Source: Bacillota bacterium (GTDB taxonomy: Bacteria; Bacillota; Sulfobacillia; Sulfobacillales; JAIMBI01). Taken from it: a DNA stretch of 64,000 nucleotides. The stretch's first letter is position 1. Each line of letters opens with the position of its first letter. The translations under genes were made by a program, and so were the position numbers. Shown piece by piece: positions 36,296-46,315 of this stretch. The notes under the pieces are model-generated. The model saw only the letters and a program-made list of their open reading frames with translations. It had not been told where the DNA came from and made no database searches. Location: the NCBI GenBank assembly GCA_021846505.1, contig JAJZWV010000005.1:1-64000 (forward strand). Reading direction: 5' to 3'.

Positions 36296-36659
36296 GGCCG
36301 CTGTTCCTGATGGCCATCTGGACAATGCGCGCGGTCTCCTGGGCATTGGTCAGCTTCAGGGCGAACTCGGTTTTGGCCGTCCCCGAGGCAGTCACGATTC
36401 CACTGGTACGCCGCTGCCCGTCTACATGGACGGACGAGATTTGGCGCAGCGGGATGTCGACGTCATGATACTTCGTAGCCGCCAAACAGCCGCCGGGCTC
36501 AACCGCCAGCCCGCTGACCCGCGCATCTGTCACCAAAAACCACAGGCGGGGACCGGAGAGGCACCCGCCACCCCCTTCGCCATAGAACAGGACCCGTTCG
36601 CCATCTAAGAGACGCTGGGCAATGCGCGCAGGCAACCTGTAAATCGTCGCGTTGGCCAT
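36282..36659 (-). CDS. Small PH-like domain protein
   Basis: A 125-residue protein starting at MANATIYRLPARIAQ after a strong AAAGGAGGTG site. LWFLVTDARVSGLA...DVDIPLRQISSVHVDGQRRTSGIVTASGTAKTEFALKLTNAQETARIVQMA has the pattern of bacterial PH (bPH) domains: a turn-rich beta barrel, I-L-QI--V, then a capping helix. These bind proteins or membranes and are non-catalytic. It overlaps yidD and follows the HhH gene in the operon. The role in defence is unknown; an adaptor is plausible. Confidence 0.55.
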   Translation of the reverse strand: MANATIYRLPARIAQRLLDGERVLFYGEGGGGCLSGPRLWFLVTDARVSGLAVEPGGCLAATKYHDVDIPLRQISSVHVDGQRRTSGIVTASGTAKTEFALKLTNAQETARIVQMAIRNSGLEHQ

Positions 36660-36755
36660 CCGGCACCACCTCCTTTGGCCTTCACCTGGCTCCGCTCCAG
36701 GCGAACCGACACTCCTTAGCACTCCCCGGCTTCACCGCAAGGGCATGCTTGCCTT

Positions 36756-37637
36756 TCAGGCCGGCACGTACATGCCGCCTCCCACCTGCTTGAGCACCAG
36801 GATCCCACCGGATCCGCAATACTTCGGGTTTTTCAAATCAGACAGCGCGGTCTTCAGGGTCACCTCTTTGTAGCCCGCGGCAATGCCCGCGGCCATCACA
36901 AACTGGCCCGTCTCCGCCACGGTTTGCCGAATGAAGTCCTTGGCGGACCGGGTGGGAGTTGTTTCGCCTCTGGCGCAGTCCGGCACCGTTCCATACACCA
37001 CGACCCCACCAGACCCGGCTGACCAGATTTCCGCGTCGATTTCGCGGAGCGGAAGGTTCAATGAAGCCGCCGCTTTTTCGAAGAGGGCCACGGCATCCAA
37101 GGCGCTCACCGGATGGCCCGTCAGCTCCGTCGCCTTCTCTACGATGTACTTGTCCGGCTTCACGGTCTGCACGCCGCAAAACATGCGGAAGTACTGGAAG
37201 CCAGCGGGTCCGAAGCCGGGAACCCTGACGTGAAGATAGTCCTGCGGCCCGACAGATACCGCCCAGCGATGGAGCCTCTCCGCTTCGGTGGCGTCGGACT
37301 GCGCATCGGCAACCCGTTGGAAATAGGCACAGACCCCTTCTAAGGTGCGCCCTCGCCGCTTGTCGTTGTAATCGAGGTGTTCGCTGAGAAAGGGACCGCC
37401 GCCGCCAGACGACTGGATCAGGTCAGAGAGGTCGCCAAGGGAAATCAAACTGGGCTGACGTCTAGCCAGCGTCTGAACCCGGGGGAGCACCATCGACGCA
37501 TAGGGCCGATTCAACGACAGGACGCAATCCACCAAATTCAGCGCGGGCTTCATCCACCCGTAGTCATTGCGAGCGCGCACGGCCGAAAAGTTAGTCGCCA
37601 AATACTTCTTGACCGCGTCCAAGTCGTCTTGCCTCAC
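36756..37637 (-). CDS. Hypothetical protein with helix-hairpin-helix (HhH-GPD-like) segment
   Basis: A 293-residue protein of unrecognised family. The start is a GTG (VRQDDLDAVKKYL) seven bases after GGAGG; the track ORF is 31 codons longer. VRVPGFGPAGFQYFRMFCGVQTVKPDKYIVEKATELTG resembles the helix-hairpin-helix plus following helix of DNA glycosylase-like proteins (GxGPxx-QY-RM--G---VKPD). I see no clear GPD catalytic Asp/Lys arrangement beyond this, so DNA binding is more secure than catalysis. It lies between the HerA-like ATPase and the PH-like gene in the island operon. Confidence 0.6.
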   Translation of the reverse strand: MRQDDLDAVKKYLATNFSAVRARNDYGWMKPALNLVDCVLSLNRPYASMVLPRVQTLARRQPSLISLGDLSDLIQSSGGGGPFLSEHLDYNDKRRGRTLEGVCAYFQRVADAQSDATEAERLHRWAVSVGPQDYLHVRVPGFGPAGFQYFRMFCGVQTVKPDKYIVEKATELTGHPVSALDAVALFEKAAASLNLPLREIDAEIWSAGSGGVVVYGTVPDCARGETTPTRSAKDFIRQTVAETGQFVMAAGIAAGYKEVTLKTALSDLKNPKYCGSGGILVLKQVGGGMYVPA

Positions 37638-37773
37638 AGATCTTCCTCCCTGATGGCTGCGCGGTATCCGTTCCCCCCGAATGCCGTACCGGTCTACATT
37701 CCAACCATCGCCTGTGTCACCTTCCCACACCAGTGCCGAGTCAATCGGGCTGACTGGTTCAAGCCGCTCGCCC

Positions 37774-40700
37774 CTACTCCTGCAGCTTCACATGCTTGGG
37801 GGCCTTGAAGCCTTCTGAGTAGAACAGCCCCTCATATCGCTTTAGCGCCTTGAGGTCATCGGCGAGGCGGCGCGACGCGCTGCTAGCGGCCATGACCTTG
37901 GCCATCACTTTGGCGTCGCTCTCGTTCACACGCAGCGCGAGGTAAGACCCCACGGCGGTGTACATGGACTCTTCGAAGTCCCGGCTCTCCTGGGATGCTA
38001 AGATGAAAGCGATGCCGAACTTCCTGGCTTCCTTGGCCATGGTGCTGAGCAGGTGCAGCTTGGACGCCTTGTGCGCCTCGTCAAAAATGACGGCGTGGGT
38101 GATGCGCCGCTGAGTGCCACGCGCCAGCATATCCTGGTACAAGCTGTGCAGGACAAAAAGGGCAAACGCGGTCTGAACCCTCTGATTCCCGCTCCGGTGC
38201 AACTCGACCACCACCGGGTTTGGGTCATCCAGCAGGGAGCGCACCGGACCACCGGCCTCAAACAAGTCGTAGTCCGCCAGCTCGCCCAGCCGCTGCATGA
38301 TCCCATTATCGGGCTTGGGACTGGTCTTCAGGATATCGAAGAACCGCCGAAACTTCGGAATGGGCCCGCGCTGCGCGAGGGACCACCCGTGTTCCTGGTA
38401 CGACTGCTTCAGCGCCTCGCGAATCTGCCCCAGCTGCACATCGCCCAACTCGGGGAAAATCGCGCCAAAGATATCGCGAATCATCCCGACGTTGTCCACA
38501 TAGGGCTGAGACCCGGTGTCGGGCACAATCATGGGGTTGAAGCCCAGCGACTGATACGTCACCCGGCTCAGCGGGTCCAGGCGCTGACCCAGCTTCTCGT
38601 CCATGTCGTCGTGGTATGAAAACACAATCGGGATGACACCCTGCTCGGCCAGCTGGGCCGTGATGTTAATGAGCGCCGTGGTTTTCCCCATGCCAGGCAG
38701 ACCCACGACCATCAGGTGCGGGTTGGACTTCGTCGACACATGCCAATCCACTCGCTCGCCCGCCCTGGTGGTGCCCAGCACCGCTACCGCCTCTTGAGGC
38801 TGGCCTTCGGTCCCGTCGAGCGACTCTTCGGGTACGGTCCCCTGCGGGGGGCTGATTTCCGGCACCAGCGGTTCGGGCGGCCGCACATCCGCGGGCTTCG
38901 ATAGGGCCGGAGTCGGCCCTGACGCCGTGGAACACAGCCACATCGCGCCATCGCCCAGATCCATCGGCTGCTCACCCTGGAACTCCGGGGAGAAGATAAT
39001 GGCCTGATTCTGCCCGGTCAGCTCCACGGCGGCACTCACATCCCCCTCGCTGGCGATCAAGTCGGCAACTGAACGCTGGATGCGCTGATAAGCCTCCTGG
39101 TCAAGTCCGGTGTCGAGCGCCTGCTCCGCGTAAAACTGGATCAGCTGACCGAGGCGCATGCGATTCAGCATGCCCACGACGCTAGACGCATTGGGAGCGA
39201 GCATGCGCTGCCAAGCTTTGGTGGAGGCTTGGAACGCCCTCTCTGATGTCTCCATCTGCTCCGCGCGGTGGACTCCCAGCATGTAGCGGACGAACTCTAC
39301 CTGGAAGAAGCTGACCCTGAGGCCGCCCCGGCCGGCCTTGACGTATGCCAGAGTGTCCGCGATCCCCTCGCCCAAAATCTGCTGCACCTCGTCATGCGGA
39401 ATGAAAAACCCCTCGCCCAGAAAGGGCCATGGGTCCGCCGCCCCCCCATACTCTCGGCTGAACCGATAAAACACGGCCAGGCCAATCGCCCTTTGAACCA
39501 TGTGATCCGGGCTGGCGAGGCGAATCGCCGTGCGCCCACTCACGGCTTTTAGGTCTTCAAGCAAACTGGGGCTTCCGGGCTCGCTGGACACCGACACCCC
39601 CAAGTCCCGGGCATACTGCGCAAACGCCGCCTCCAAGCCGTCTGCCTTGGCTGTCGAGGTCACGAGCTGCAGTGCGCTCAAATCAGCACGCTCGGGCGCG
39701 CGGTCCACAATCACGGCCCGGTGTCCGCCCCTCAGGGCGGCAATGCTCGCCATCGACGCCGATGGCAGGTGCCGGTCTACGGTCACCACCCAATCGCAGG
39801 CGTCGTGCAAGTTTTGCAGCAACTGACGGCTTAGCCGATCCGCCGCCACCGTGAGCACCGGATGGGCCCCCGCTGCTCCGCCCATGCGCAGGGCCGTGAG
39901 AAGAGTCAAATGGGTTTGAAGTCGGATCACCCGGTCACTGAAGAGCCGCGCCACGGGATGCTTCTGCCCCTTTTCCGGGGCCGGCAGCCAGGAATCCCAC
40001 CTGTCCGCCCCGCCACCAGTGGTCGCCACCGGTTGGTACAAGCCGTAGGCGTGCAATGGCATCACCGGGGGCACCCCCTCCGTCAGGCGCGCAGCCGCTG
40101 TCAGCGGGTGAAATACGATGCCCACGTGGGCGGGCCGCATCGAGCCAGCCCCGTCCCGCTTCGCCCAGGTGAAGCGGGGCACGGACCGATTCCCCCTGCG
40201 GCTGATGGTCTCGTTCATCCACCGGTGATCCGCCGCGTCAGACTTGGATTGCCGGCGGAGGCGATTCGAACGCGAAAAAAACTGGCCAATCAAATCGTTG
40301 TCGGCATCGGCGCTTACCAGAAGATCCAGCTCCACCGCCACGTCCTGTCCAGGGGATTCCTCCTCCGACGGGTCCTCGTCGGCCACATTCTGCGTCCCGG
40401 CCTTTAAGGCATGCGCCAGCGCCGCCCCGTTCCCGGTCTTTACACCCAACACCTTCAACGTGTGATACTCGGGGTTCAGCTCTCGGTACCGCTTAAGTTG
40501 CTCCGCCACCAGGTCGGCCGTGGCTGCCGGGCGCGCGGACACCGACGCCGCGGCTCCTACATCGCCCCCATTCCACATGGTGGCAAATAACGCCACCGTC
40601 GACGTGGGGTCTGGGTCCTCCGCGAATATCATGGCCACGGCGTTGAAATCCAGCGCATCGCCGAAGACAAACGCCTGGCCCTTGTCCGGCCCCGGCATGA

Positions 40701-42621
40701 ACATCGGAAAATTTGCCCCGTCCAGCGGTGCCAGGACGGACGGCAACTCCTTCGCCGCCACCTCGCTCCCCTCGTACCGCACGTGGTCCACCAACTTCGC
40801 GAAGGCATGCTGCCACGCGACGCGCAGGGGATGCATGGGCAGGACGATTAAGCCGCGGCATGCGCCATCCGCGTCCTGCACTTCCACCGTGAAAGCCAGT
40901 GCCGAATCGGGATCGGAGCCTTCCAACACCGCTGCCCAGGCGTTGACGTATTCAGAGGGGTCATTGCTCCCGACCGGCACCCACGCCAGCACGGAGGGAC
41001 CCTGTTTCAAAGTTTCAGCCCACAAGCGCGTGGCGGTCTCTACGCGGGACCAATTCCCGGATGGCTCCCGGCCTGGAGCTATGGGCACAAACGTGGGGTG
41101 GTCCAGTAGCTCCCCATCAGAACGCACCCGCACCTGCCAACGGCCCACGGCTCCTCCGTGCTGATGCCAATCCTGCTCCACCACCTTGAGCAGGGGCGGA
41201 TACGCGACGGTGACTTGCAACGCGGGGGCCGCGGCGCGAATCACGCCTGCCTGCTCGGAGTAAACTCCTCGGCCATAGCGCTCGGCCAGCTCCAGAAAAG
41301 CATCACGGGTTGGGCATGTTGCCAAGCCTTCAACCATAGTGCGGGCGTTGGCCTTGGCCGTCTTCGCCGGGGACGCTTCGGCCTGTCCGAAATACACCAT
41401 GAACTGCTCGCTCCCCGGCGACTCGAAATGGCCAGCGCGCACCACCACTTCGGCAAAAAACTTATCGCCTTCGTCGATCTGAAAATCGGATCCGAGAAAC
41501 CGGCAATCCTGCACCGACTTGTCCCGGTGGGAGACCGATTTAGACGCCAGGATGTCTGTGCCTGACCTTATCTCCACTTGGTAGTCCACAAATCCTTTGG
41601 GTAGGTCCACTGGCTTCACCCGCCACCGGACCGTGAGTCGCTTGGAGTCTTCTGGGTGTTCGGCATCGATGACGTAGTGCAGTTCACCGCCCCGGTCCTC
41701 GAGCCCGCACCACCGGCCCAGCGCATTCTTTGTGTCGCTGCGCCATGGATCCACGCTCAGCGCGGCTAGTTCCCTCGGATCAAAGACGCCAATGGTCATC
41801 TGCCCCAGCCAAATCGACTGAAACCGAGGGTCCGTGGCAATCTGCATGGTGACCAGATGGGCCGGCTGGCGCTCGCCGAGGCGGCTTGCCTCGGTGAGCA
41901 ACTCATTTTGCTCGGTCGTGGGCTCATGCAGCAGCAGCGCCGCCACCCGCTCGGGCGCACTTTGCAGCGCCGAGTGCTCCATCAACAGCCGCGCAGATAG
42001 CTTGCGCGCCTCTTCAATGTCTTTTTCGGTCAGCTCTCGGTCGGCCCTGACCGGCCACAGGCCCAGCCACGCCATCGCACGGCCAAGGGCCCGGTGGTCG
42101 CTGGCTTGCGACTGAAACAGGAACTCCTGCCACGGGGGCAGGGGCCTAATGGCTCCAAGTCGTCGTGCCTGACCCTTCGCCTGCTTGATGAGCTCCCAGG
42201 TTCTGCGGCCCACTTGGGACGCCAGATGTCGGCTGGCATCATCAAAGAAGTGCTTCTCGTCTAACTCCCGGCCGGCACTGAAAATGCCGTCCATGCCGGC
42301 ATCCGGCTGCGATTCGTCAACCAGCAGGAGAAGCGGCCGCCGCTTCTCCTCCCGCAGCTCCACGGCGCGCTCACCGCGGATCCAGCTCGGGGAGTCACCC
42401 TGGCCCACACCGTAGACATCCCACTGCGGAACGTCAAAGTGCGGATGGGCCAACAGCGTCCGTATCACCCCGCCCGGCAAAAATCGGGCGTAGGCCACGT
42501 CTCCGGGAACTGCGGCCGGCAGCAGACGCTGAAAAGTCTCCGCGAGCATGCGAACTTGTGCATCCGTCAAGTCCAGGGCATCCAAATCCAGTCCAGCCGA
42601 TTCAACTGATGGAACGGACAT
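37774..42621 (-). CDS. HerA/FtsK-type ATPase, large defence protein (DptH/MAD8-like)
   Basis: A 1615-residue protein whose C-terminal 330 residues form a HerA/FtsK/VirD4-like ATPase. Walker A is VVGLPGMGKTTALI (about 1307), Walker B is HAVIFDEAHKAS (about 1512), and an arginine/sensor region lies around ILASQESRDF. The 1250-residue N-terminal part is mostly unrecognised. Its size and architecture recall DptH of phosphorothioate restriction and the ATP-binding protein MAD8 of MADS. The start overlaps the upstream paralogue by 20 bases and has a perfect AGGAGGTG site. It probably pumps or senses DNA in a complex with the kinase and the ~600-aa paralogues. Confidence 0.78.
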   Translation of the reverse strand: MSVPSVESAGLDLDALDLTDAQVRMLAETFQRLLPAAVPGDVAYARFLPGGVIRTLLAHPHFDVPQWDVYGVGQGDSPSWIRGERAVELREEKRRPLLLLVDESQPDAGMDGIFSAGRELDEKHFFDDASRHLASQVGRRTWELIKQAKGQARRLGAIRPLPPWQEFLFQSQASDHRALGRAMAWLGLWPVRADRELTEKDIEEARKLSARLLMEHSALQSAPERVAALLLHEPTTEQNELLTEASRLGERQPAHLVTMQIATDPRFQSIWLGQMTIGVFDPRELAALSVDPWRSDTKNALGRWCGLEDRGGELHYVIDAEHPEDSKRLTVRWRVKPVDLPKGFVDYQVEIRSGTDILASKSVSHRDKSVQDCRFLGSDFQIDEGDKFFAEVVVRAGHFESPGSEQFMVYFGQAEASPAKTAKANARTMVEGLATCPTRDAFLELAERYGRGVYSEQAGVIRAAAPALQVTVAYPPLLKVVEQDWHQHGGAVGRWQVRVRSDGELLDHPTFVPIAPGREPSGNWSRVETATRLWAETLKQGPSVLAWVPVGSNDPSEYVNAWAAVLEGSDPDSALAFTVEVQDADGACRGLIVLPMHPLRVAWQHAFAKLVDHVRYEGSEVAAKELPSVLAPLDGANFPMFMPGPDKGQAFVFGDALDFNAVAMIFAEDPDPTSTVALFATMWNGGDVGAAASVSARPAATADLVAEQLKRYRELNPEYHTLKVLGVKTGNGAALAHALKAGTQNVADEDPSEEESPGQDVAVELDLLVSADADNDLIGQFFSRSNRLRRQSKSDAADHRWMNETISRRGNRSVPRFTWAKRDGAGSMRPAHVGIVFHPLTAAARLTEGVPPVMPLHAYGLYQPVATTGGGADRWDSWLPAPEKGQKHPVARLFSDRVIRLQTHLTLLTALRMGGAAGAHPVLTVAADRLSRQLLQNLHDACDWVVTVDRHLPSASMASIAALRGGHRAVIVDRAPERADLSALQLVTSTAKADGLEAAFAQYARDLGVSVSSEPGSPSLLEDLKAVSGRTAIRLASPDHMVQRAIGLAVFYRFSREYGGAADPWPFLGEGFFIPHDEVQQILGEGIADTLAYVKAGRGGLRVSFFQVEFVRYMLGVHRAEQMETSERAFQASTKAWQRMLAPNASSVVGMLNRMRLGQLIQFYAEQALDTGLDQEAYQRIQRSVADLIASEGDVSAAVELTGQNQAIIFSPEFQGEQPMDLGDGAMWLCSTASGPTPALSKPADVRPPEPLVPEISPPQGTVPEESLDGTEGQPQEAVAVLGTTRAGERVDWHVSTKSNPHLMVVGLPGMGKTTALINITAQLAEQGVIPIVFSYHDDMDEKLGQRLDPLSRVTYQSLGFNPMIVPDTGSQPYVDNVGMIRDIFGAIFPELGDVQLGQIREALKQSYQEHGWSLAQRGPIPKFRRFFDILKTSPKPDNGIMQRLGELADYDLFEAGGPVRSLLDDPNPVVVELHRSGNQRVQTAFALFVLHSLYQDMLARGTQRRITHAVIFDEAHKASKLHLLSTMAKEARKFGIAFILASQESRDFEESMYTAVGSYLALRVNESDAKVMAKVMAASSASRRLADDLKALKRYEGLFYSEGFKAPKHVKLQE

Positions 42622-44413
42622 CGTGCACCTCCTGATGATGAAAGCGGGGCTGCAGCAGCTTCATGCTTTCCGAATCGTTGACGCCAACTAACAGGCCCAG
42701 GTCGCGGAGTCTCTGTTCCAACACCAGGCGATTGGTTCTCAGGAGATCGGCGGCGATGGGCATCCCCGGCGGCGCCACATCCACGAACAATCCATAGCGC
42801 AGGCGGAGAGTCTTAAGAAACTCAGCCAAGGTAAGCGCCCGCCGCTCGCAGGCACCGGTCGCCGTTACCGCCCATAGATGGCGATGGACCAGGTAGTCTA
42901 ACGTGGTGTTGCTAAGCACAAGCGCGCGGGCATCCGCGCTGCGCGGGACACCCGCCACGGTCTTTCGAACCCGCCGCTGCACCACCAGCCGATTGGGTGA
43001 GGCTTCGTCCGATACCAGCGAGGAACTGAGCAGCTGGACGAACGGCATTTCCCCGGCATAACCCATTAGCCGGGCCAAACCATCCGCCAGCCGCTGAACG
43101 GGATGAACCGCCGTTTCTTGCAACACCGCCATAACATCCTCTGGTCCTTGGCTCTTGCTCAACTCACTGCCCAGGCGGCGACATTGCCTGGCAGCCTGGT
43201 CGGACACTGCGGCGGCTCTCGGGTGCCGCGAATCCAACAGCCGCGCCAGGGCCACGATACGGTCACGGCCGTGCGGCGTGGAAGGTGGCAGCGTGCCCTC
43301 CAAATGCGGATCCTCCTCGGCAAGCTGTTCAAGTACGCGGTAAGTCATGAAGCAGGTGGGCAGCCGCCGCATCACCTGATAAGCATGCGCCATGGATTCT
43401 TCGGCCAGGTCGCGGAGCTCACGGCTGCTGCCGGCCGACGCGTCCACGAACAGTGGAACTCGCACCTCCAGCGGCACCGGTTGATAGGTATCCAGGATTG
43501 ACAGCGCCAACTGCGCACTGGCCAACACCATGACGGTGAGACCCACAGCGAGGGACGTTTCCAACATCGCCATCAGGGCATCTAGGGGGACGCTGTCTCC
43601 ATACTGCGCGAGAAGCACCCGAAAGTCTTCGCCAAATTCCTCGGCGGCCACGCGCGCCAGTGGCAGCTGATTGGCAATGGGCGCCGCGTCGCCCGGAGCC
43701 GGTTTGGGAGCTTCCCCCACGGCTTCTGCAATGCGCACCATCAGCGTTTGCTCCACCGACAAGCCATCGGCAGCCCCAGCACTGAAGGAATCGGCCGTCA
43801 GGGAGCTCGCTTTCCGCCCGCTCTCCACTGCCTCTCCAAACGACCGCAATAGGAGGTTCTCCTGGAAGCGACCCAGTGGAAAGGCGCCCGCCTCCCCCGG
43901 ACCCTGGGGCCCTCGTAGTACATCGCCATCGGGCTGGGCCGCCAGGATGGCCGCGAGCATATCTGAAAGGCCTCGCACGTCCACATACTGGGCCGGCAAA
44001 TCGAGCCAGCTGGCGAAGTAGTGCACGGGATAAGCACGGATGATAGGTGCCGCCCGGTCGGCGCTGTGGCGCTGCGCTTCGAGGCAGTGTGCCAGCACTA
44101 GGTCTCCTACTATCGCATCGGCGGCGGGCCCACGTGTGCCCACCCTGCTGGCTCCGACCAACCTCGACGCCACATCGTGGGTTGCGGCTGACTTGGCTCC
44201 CGGGGGAGCGAACGCGGCGCGGAACTGGCCCGATCCCCGCCGCACCCCGTGCCGAAACAAGTAAAACAGGGCGGGAAGCAAAGTTCCAATCGCGAACGAA
44301 TGCGGTTGGACCGGAAGCACCGGGTCATAATTAGATGTCCAGAGCCGACGGACCGTCGCGACGGTCAGGGCGTCCTCCGCATTTTTTCTATAGCTGCCTG
44401 TCGTTGATGCCAC
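42602..44413 (-). CDS. Tandem defence paralogue 3 of 3 (MAD7-like?), unknown function
   Basis: A 603-residue protein, third in transcription order of three homologues. Shared blocks are RRLWTSNYDPVLPVQP near the start, GDLVLAHCLEAQRHSADRAAPIIRAYPVHYFASWLDLP, HPVQRLA, DYLVHRHLW, and the C-terminal RYGLFVDVAPPGMPIAADLLRTNRLVLEQRLRDLGLLVGVNDSESMKLLQPRF. No nuclease, ATPase or transmembrane motif is evident. The GTG start follows GGGGAGGTG. Position between a kinase and a HerA-like ATPase matches what I recall of MAD7 in MADS; this identification is tentative. Confidence 0.7.
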   Translation of the reverse strand: MASTTGSYRKNAEDALTVATVRRLWTSNYDPVLPVQPHSFAIGTLLPALFYLFRHGVRRGSGQFRAAFAPPGAKSAATHDVASRLVGASRVGTRGPAADAIVGDLVLAHCLEAQRHSADRAAPIIRAYPVHYFASWLDLPAQYVDVRGLSDMLAAILAAQPDGDVLRGPQGPGEAGAFPLGRFQENLLLRSFGEAVESGRKASSLTADSFSAGAADGLSVEQTLMVRIAEAVGEAPKPAPGDAAPIANQLPLARVAAEEFGEDFRVLLAQYGDSVPLDALMAMLETSLAVGLTVMVLASAQLALSILDTYQPVPLEVRVPLFVDASAGSSRELRDLAEESMAHAYQVMRRLPTCFMTYRVLEQLAEEDPHLEGTLPPSTPHGRDRIVALARLLDSRHPRAAAVSDQAARQCRRLGSELSKSQGPEDVMAVLQETAVHPVQRLADGLARLMGYAGEMPFVQLLSSSLVSDEASPNRLVVQRRVRKTVAGVPRSADARALVLSNTTLDYLVHRHLWAVTATGACERRALTLAEFLKTLRLRYGLFVDVAPPGMPIAADLLRTNRLVLEQRLRDLGLLVGVNDSESMKLLQPRFHHQEVHDVRSIS

Positions 44414-44443
44414 CGATGCACCTCCCCGCGATCCTCGCCGGCT

Positions 44444-46222
44444 TTAGCCCACCGCAGTGCCTGCCGCATCCAGGCGTCTGAATCGCGGATGCAGCAACTT
44501 CATGGACTCCGCGTCGTTCACCCCGGTCAAAAGCCCCAAGTCCCTCAGGCGCCGCTCCAGCGCGCTGCGGTTTTGCCTCAGCACCTCGGCCGATATGGGC
44601 TGGCCCGGGGGCGCTGCGTCGACAAAAAACCCATATCGCTCGCGCAGGCCCGCCAAAAATTCGCGATAGGACACGGACCGGTGGGGAGAACTCCAAAGGT
44701 GGCGGTGCACGACGTAATCCAACACCCCATTGGAGAGCACCAGGGATCGCACCTCCGTGCTGCGCTGGACCCCACCGCGCGACTCCCTTGCCCTCCGCTG
44801 GGCCGCCAGCCGATAGGGCGCAGCCTCATCGGCAGTCAAGGCCGAGCTCAACAGCTTCACGAAATGGCCCTCCTGAGACACGCGTCCCATCATGCGCACC
44901 AACACCTCCGCCAGGCGCTGCACGGGATGGACGGCTCCATCCCTCAGCAAGTCCAACAGCTCGGAGGCTGAGTCCTGTTCTCTGATAGCCCGGGCCAGCT
45001 GATTGCATTGCACTGCGGCTCGCTCCCGGATAGTCGCGGACCGAGCATGGCGGCTCTGCAGCACATCCACCAACAGCCGCACGCGGTCAAAGCCATCGGG
45101 CGCTTCCGGTGGCAGTTCATCCGACAGTGCCTCGTCGACACCCGCCATCTCGTCCAAGATGCGCAGGACCATGAGGTCCAGCGGGGCACGGCGCACAAGC
45201 CGGTAGGCACCTTGCATGGACTCCTCGGCCAGTTCACGCAAGCGGTACTGGCCGCCCATCGACGCATCCACGAACAGCGGCCACTTGTCGGAACGCTCCG
45301 GGGGGGACACCGCTCCGCCGTTTAGAATGTTCCGAGCCAGTGCGGTGGACGCCAGCACCATGACGGCGAGCCCTATAGCGATGGAGCACTCCAGCATGTC
45401 CGTGAGCACTGTGAGTGGCATGATGTCGGCACCATTTATCAGCACCGTCTGAAAGTCGGCGGCAAATTCCTGGGCGGCGCCGGCGGCCAAGGGCCACTGG
45501 CCGCTGATGGCTTCAGCCGCCACCGGTGCCTCGCCCACGAGGCCCGCAATGCGCGCCATGACGACTTGCTCAGCCGACAGTGCATCCGCCGCCTCATCGC
45601 GGAACTGGTCCGCCGTTAAGGCGGACGGGCGGCCCCGCGTCTCGACTGCACCCGCAAACACCCGGAGCAGGGCATTGTCCTGGAGCGCCTCCGCCCCAAA
45701 CAGCCTGGGCGCGCCCGGCGCATGGCTAGGGCTGTGCCCAGGCGCCTGAGCGAGGGCAGCCGCCAGCGCATCCGGCACATAGCGCAAGTTGGAGTACTTC
45801 ACCGGTAGATCAAGCCAGCTGGCCAGGTAATGCGTCGGATAGGCACGAATGATGGGCTCGGCGCGGGCCGCACTGCGCTTCCGCGCCTCCAGGCAGTGGG
45901 CCAGGACCATGTCCCCCAGTATGGCGGGGCCGGCGGGGCCGTCCACCCGGATGGCGGGATGCTGCACTAGCTTGGCCGCGACGTCTTCGGCTCGAACCGG
46001 ACCGCCGTCCCCCGAGCTGAACGCGGGCGCGAACCGGCCACGTCCACGCCGCACGCCCCACCGAAAAAGATAAAACAAGGCAGGCAGCATGGTGCCAACG
46101 GCAAAGTCCTGCGGCTGCACTGCCAGCACCGGCGCGTAATTCACCGTCCAGAGACGGCGGACGGCAGAGGCCGACAGCACATCAGTGGCCAGCTGCCGAT
46201 CGCTCATCGCCTGTCTAGCCAT
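44444..46222 (-). CDS. Tandem defence paralogue 2 of 3 (MAD7-like?), unknown function
   Basis: A 592-residue homologue of both neighbours. It shares RRLWTVNYAPVLAVQPQDFAVGTMLPALFYLFRWGVRRGRG, GDMVLAHCLEARKRSAARAEPIIRAYPTHYLASWLDLP, DYVVHRHLW and RDLGLLTGVNDAESMKLLHPRF. The sequence is clearly diverged from the other two while keeping length and block order, so the copies are old and under selection rather than a recent assembly or replication artefact. The first ATG follows GGGTGGG; MSDRQL five codons later is an alternative. It is 30 bases upstream of paralogue 3. Confidence 0.7.
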   Translation of the reverse strand: MARQAMSDRQLATDVLSASAVRRLWTVNYAPVLAVQPQDFAVGTMLPALFYLFRWGVRRGRGRFAPAFSSGDGGPVRAEDVAAKLVQHPAIRVDGPAGPAILGDMVLAHCLEARKRSAARAEPIIRAYPTHYLASWLDLPVKYSNLRYVPDALAAALAQAPGHSPSHAPGAPRLFGAEALQDNALLRVFAGAVETRGRPSALTADQFRDEAADALSAEQVVMARIAGLVGEAPVAAEAISGQWPLAAGAAQEFAADFQTVLINGADIMPLTVLTDMLECSIAIGLAVMVLASTALARNILNGGAVSPPERSDKWPLFVDASMGGQYRLRELAEESMQGAYRLVRRAPLDLMVLRILDEMAGVDEALSDELPPEAPDGFDRVRLLVDVLQSRHARSATIRERAAVQCNQLARAIREQDSASELLDLLRDGAVHPVQRLAEVLVRMMGRVSQEGHFVKLLSSALTADEAAPYRLAAQRRARESRGGVQRSTEVRSLVLSNGVLDYVVHRHLWSSPHRSVSYREFLAGLRERYGFFVDAAPPGQPISAEVLRQNRSALERRLRDLGLLTGVNDAESMKLLHPRFRRLDAAGTAVG

Positions 46223-46315
46223 CTTGGCCCACCCAGCGGTCGCGGCTCGGCGACGTGTGCGAATCCATTTGCATTGGCACCCTCCGTTCCTCTGACCACA
46301 CCTCGAGATACGTCA

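Noticed and set aside
37774-42621. Phosphorothioate-dependent restriction (DptH) call
   Set aside because: Only the HerA-like ATPase region resembles DptH; no DndBCDE or DptF/DptG genes are present.
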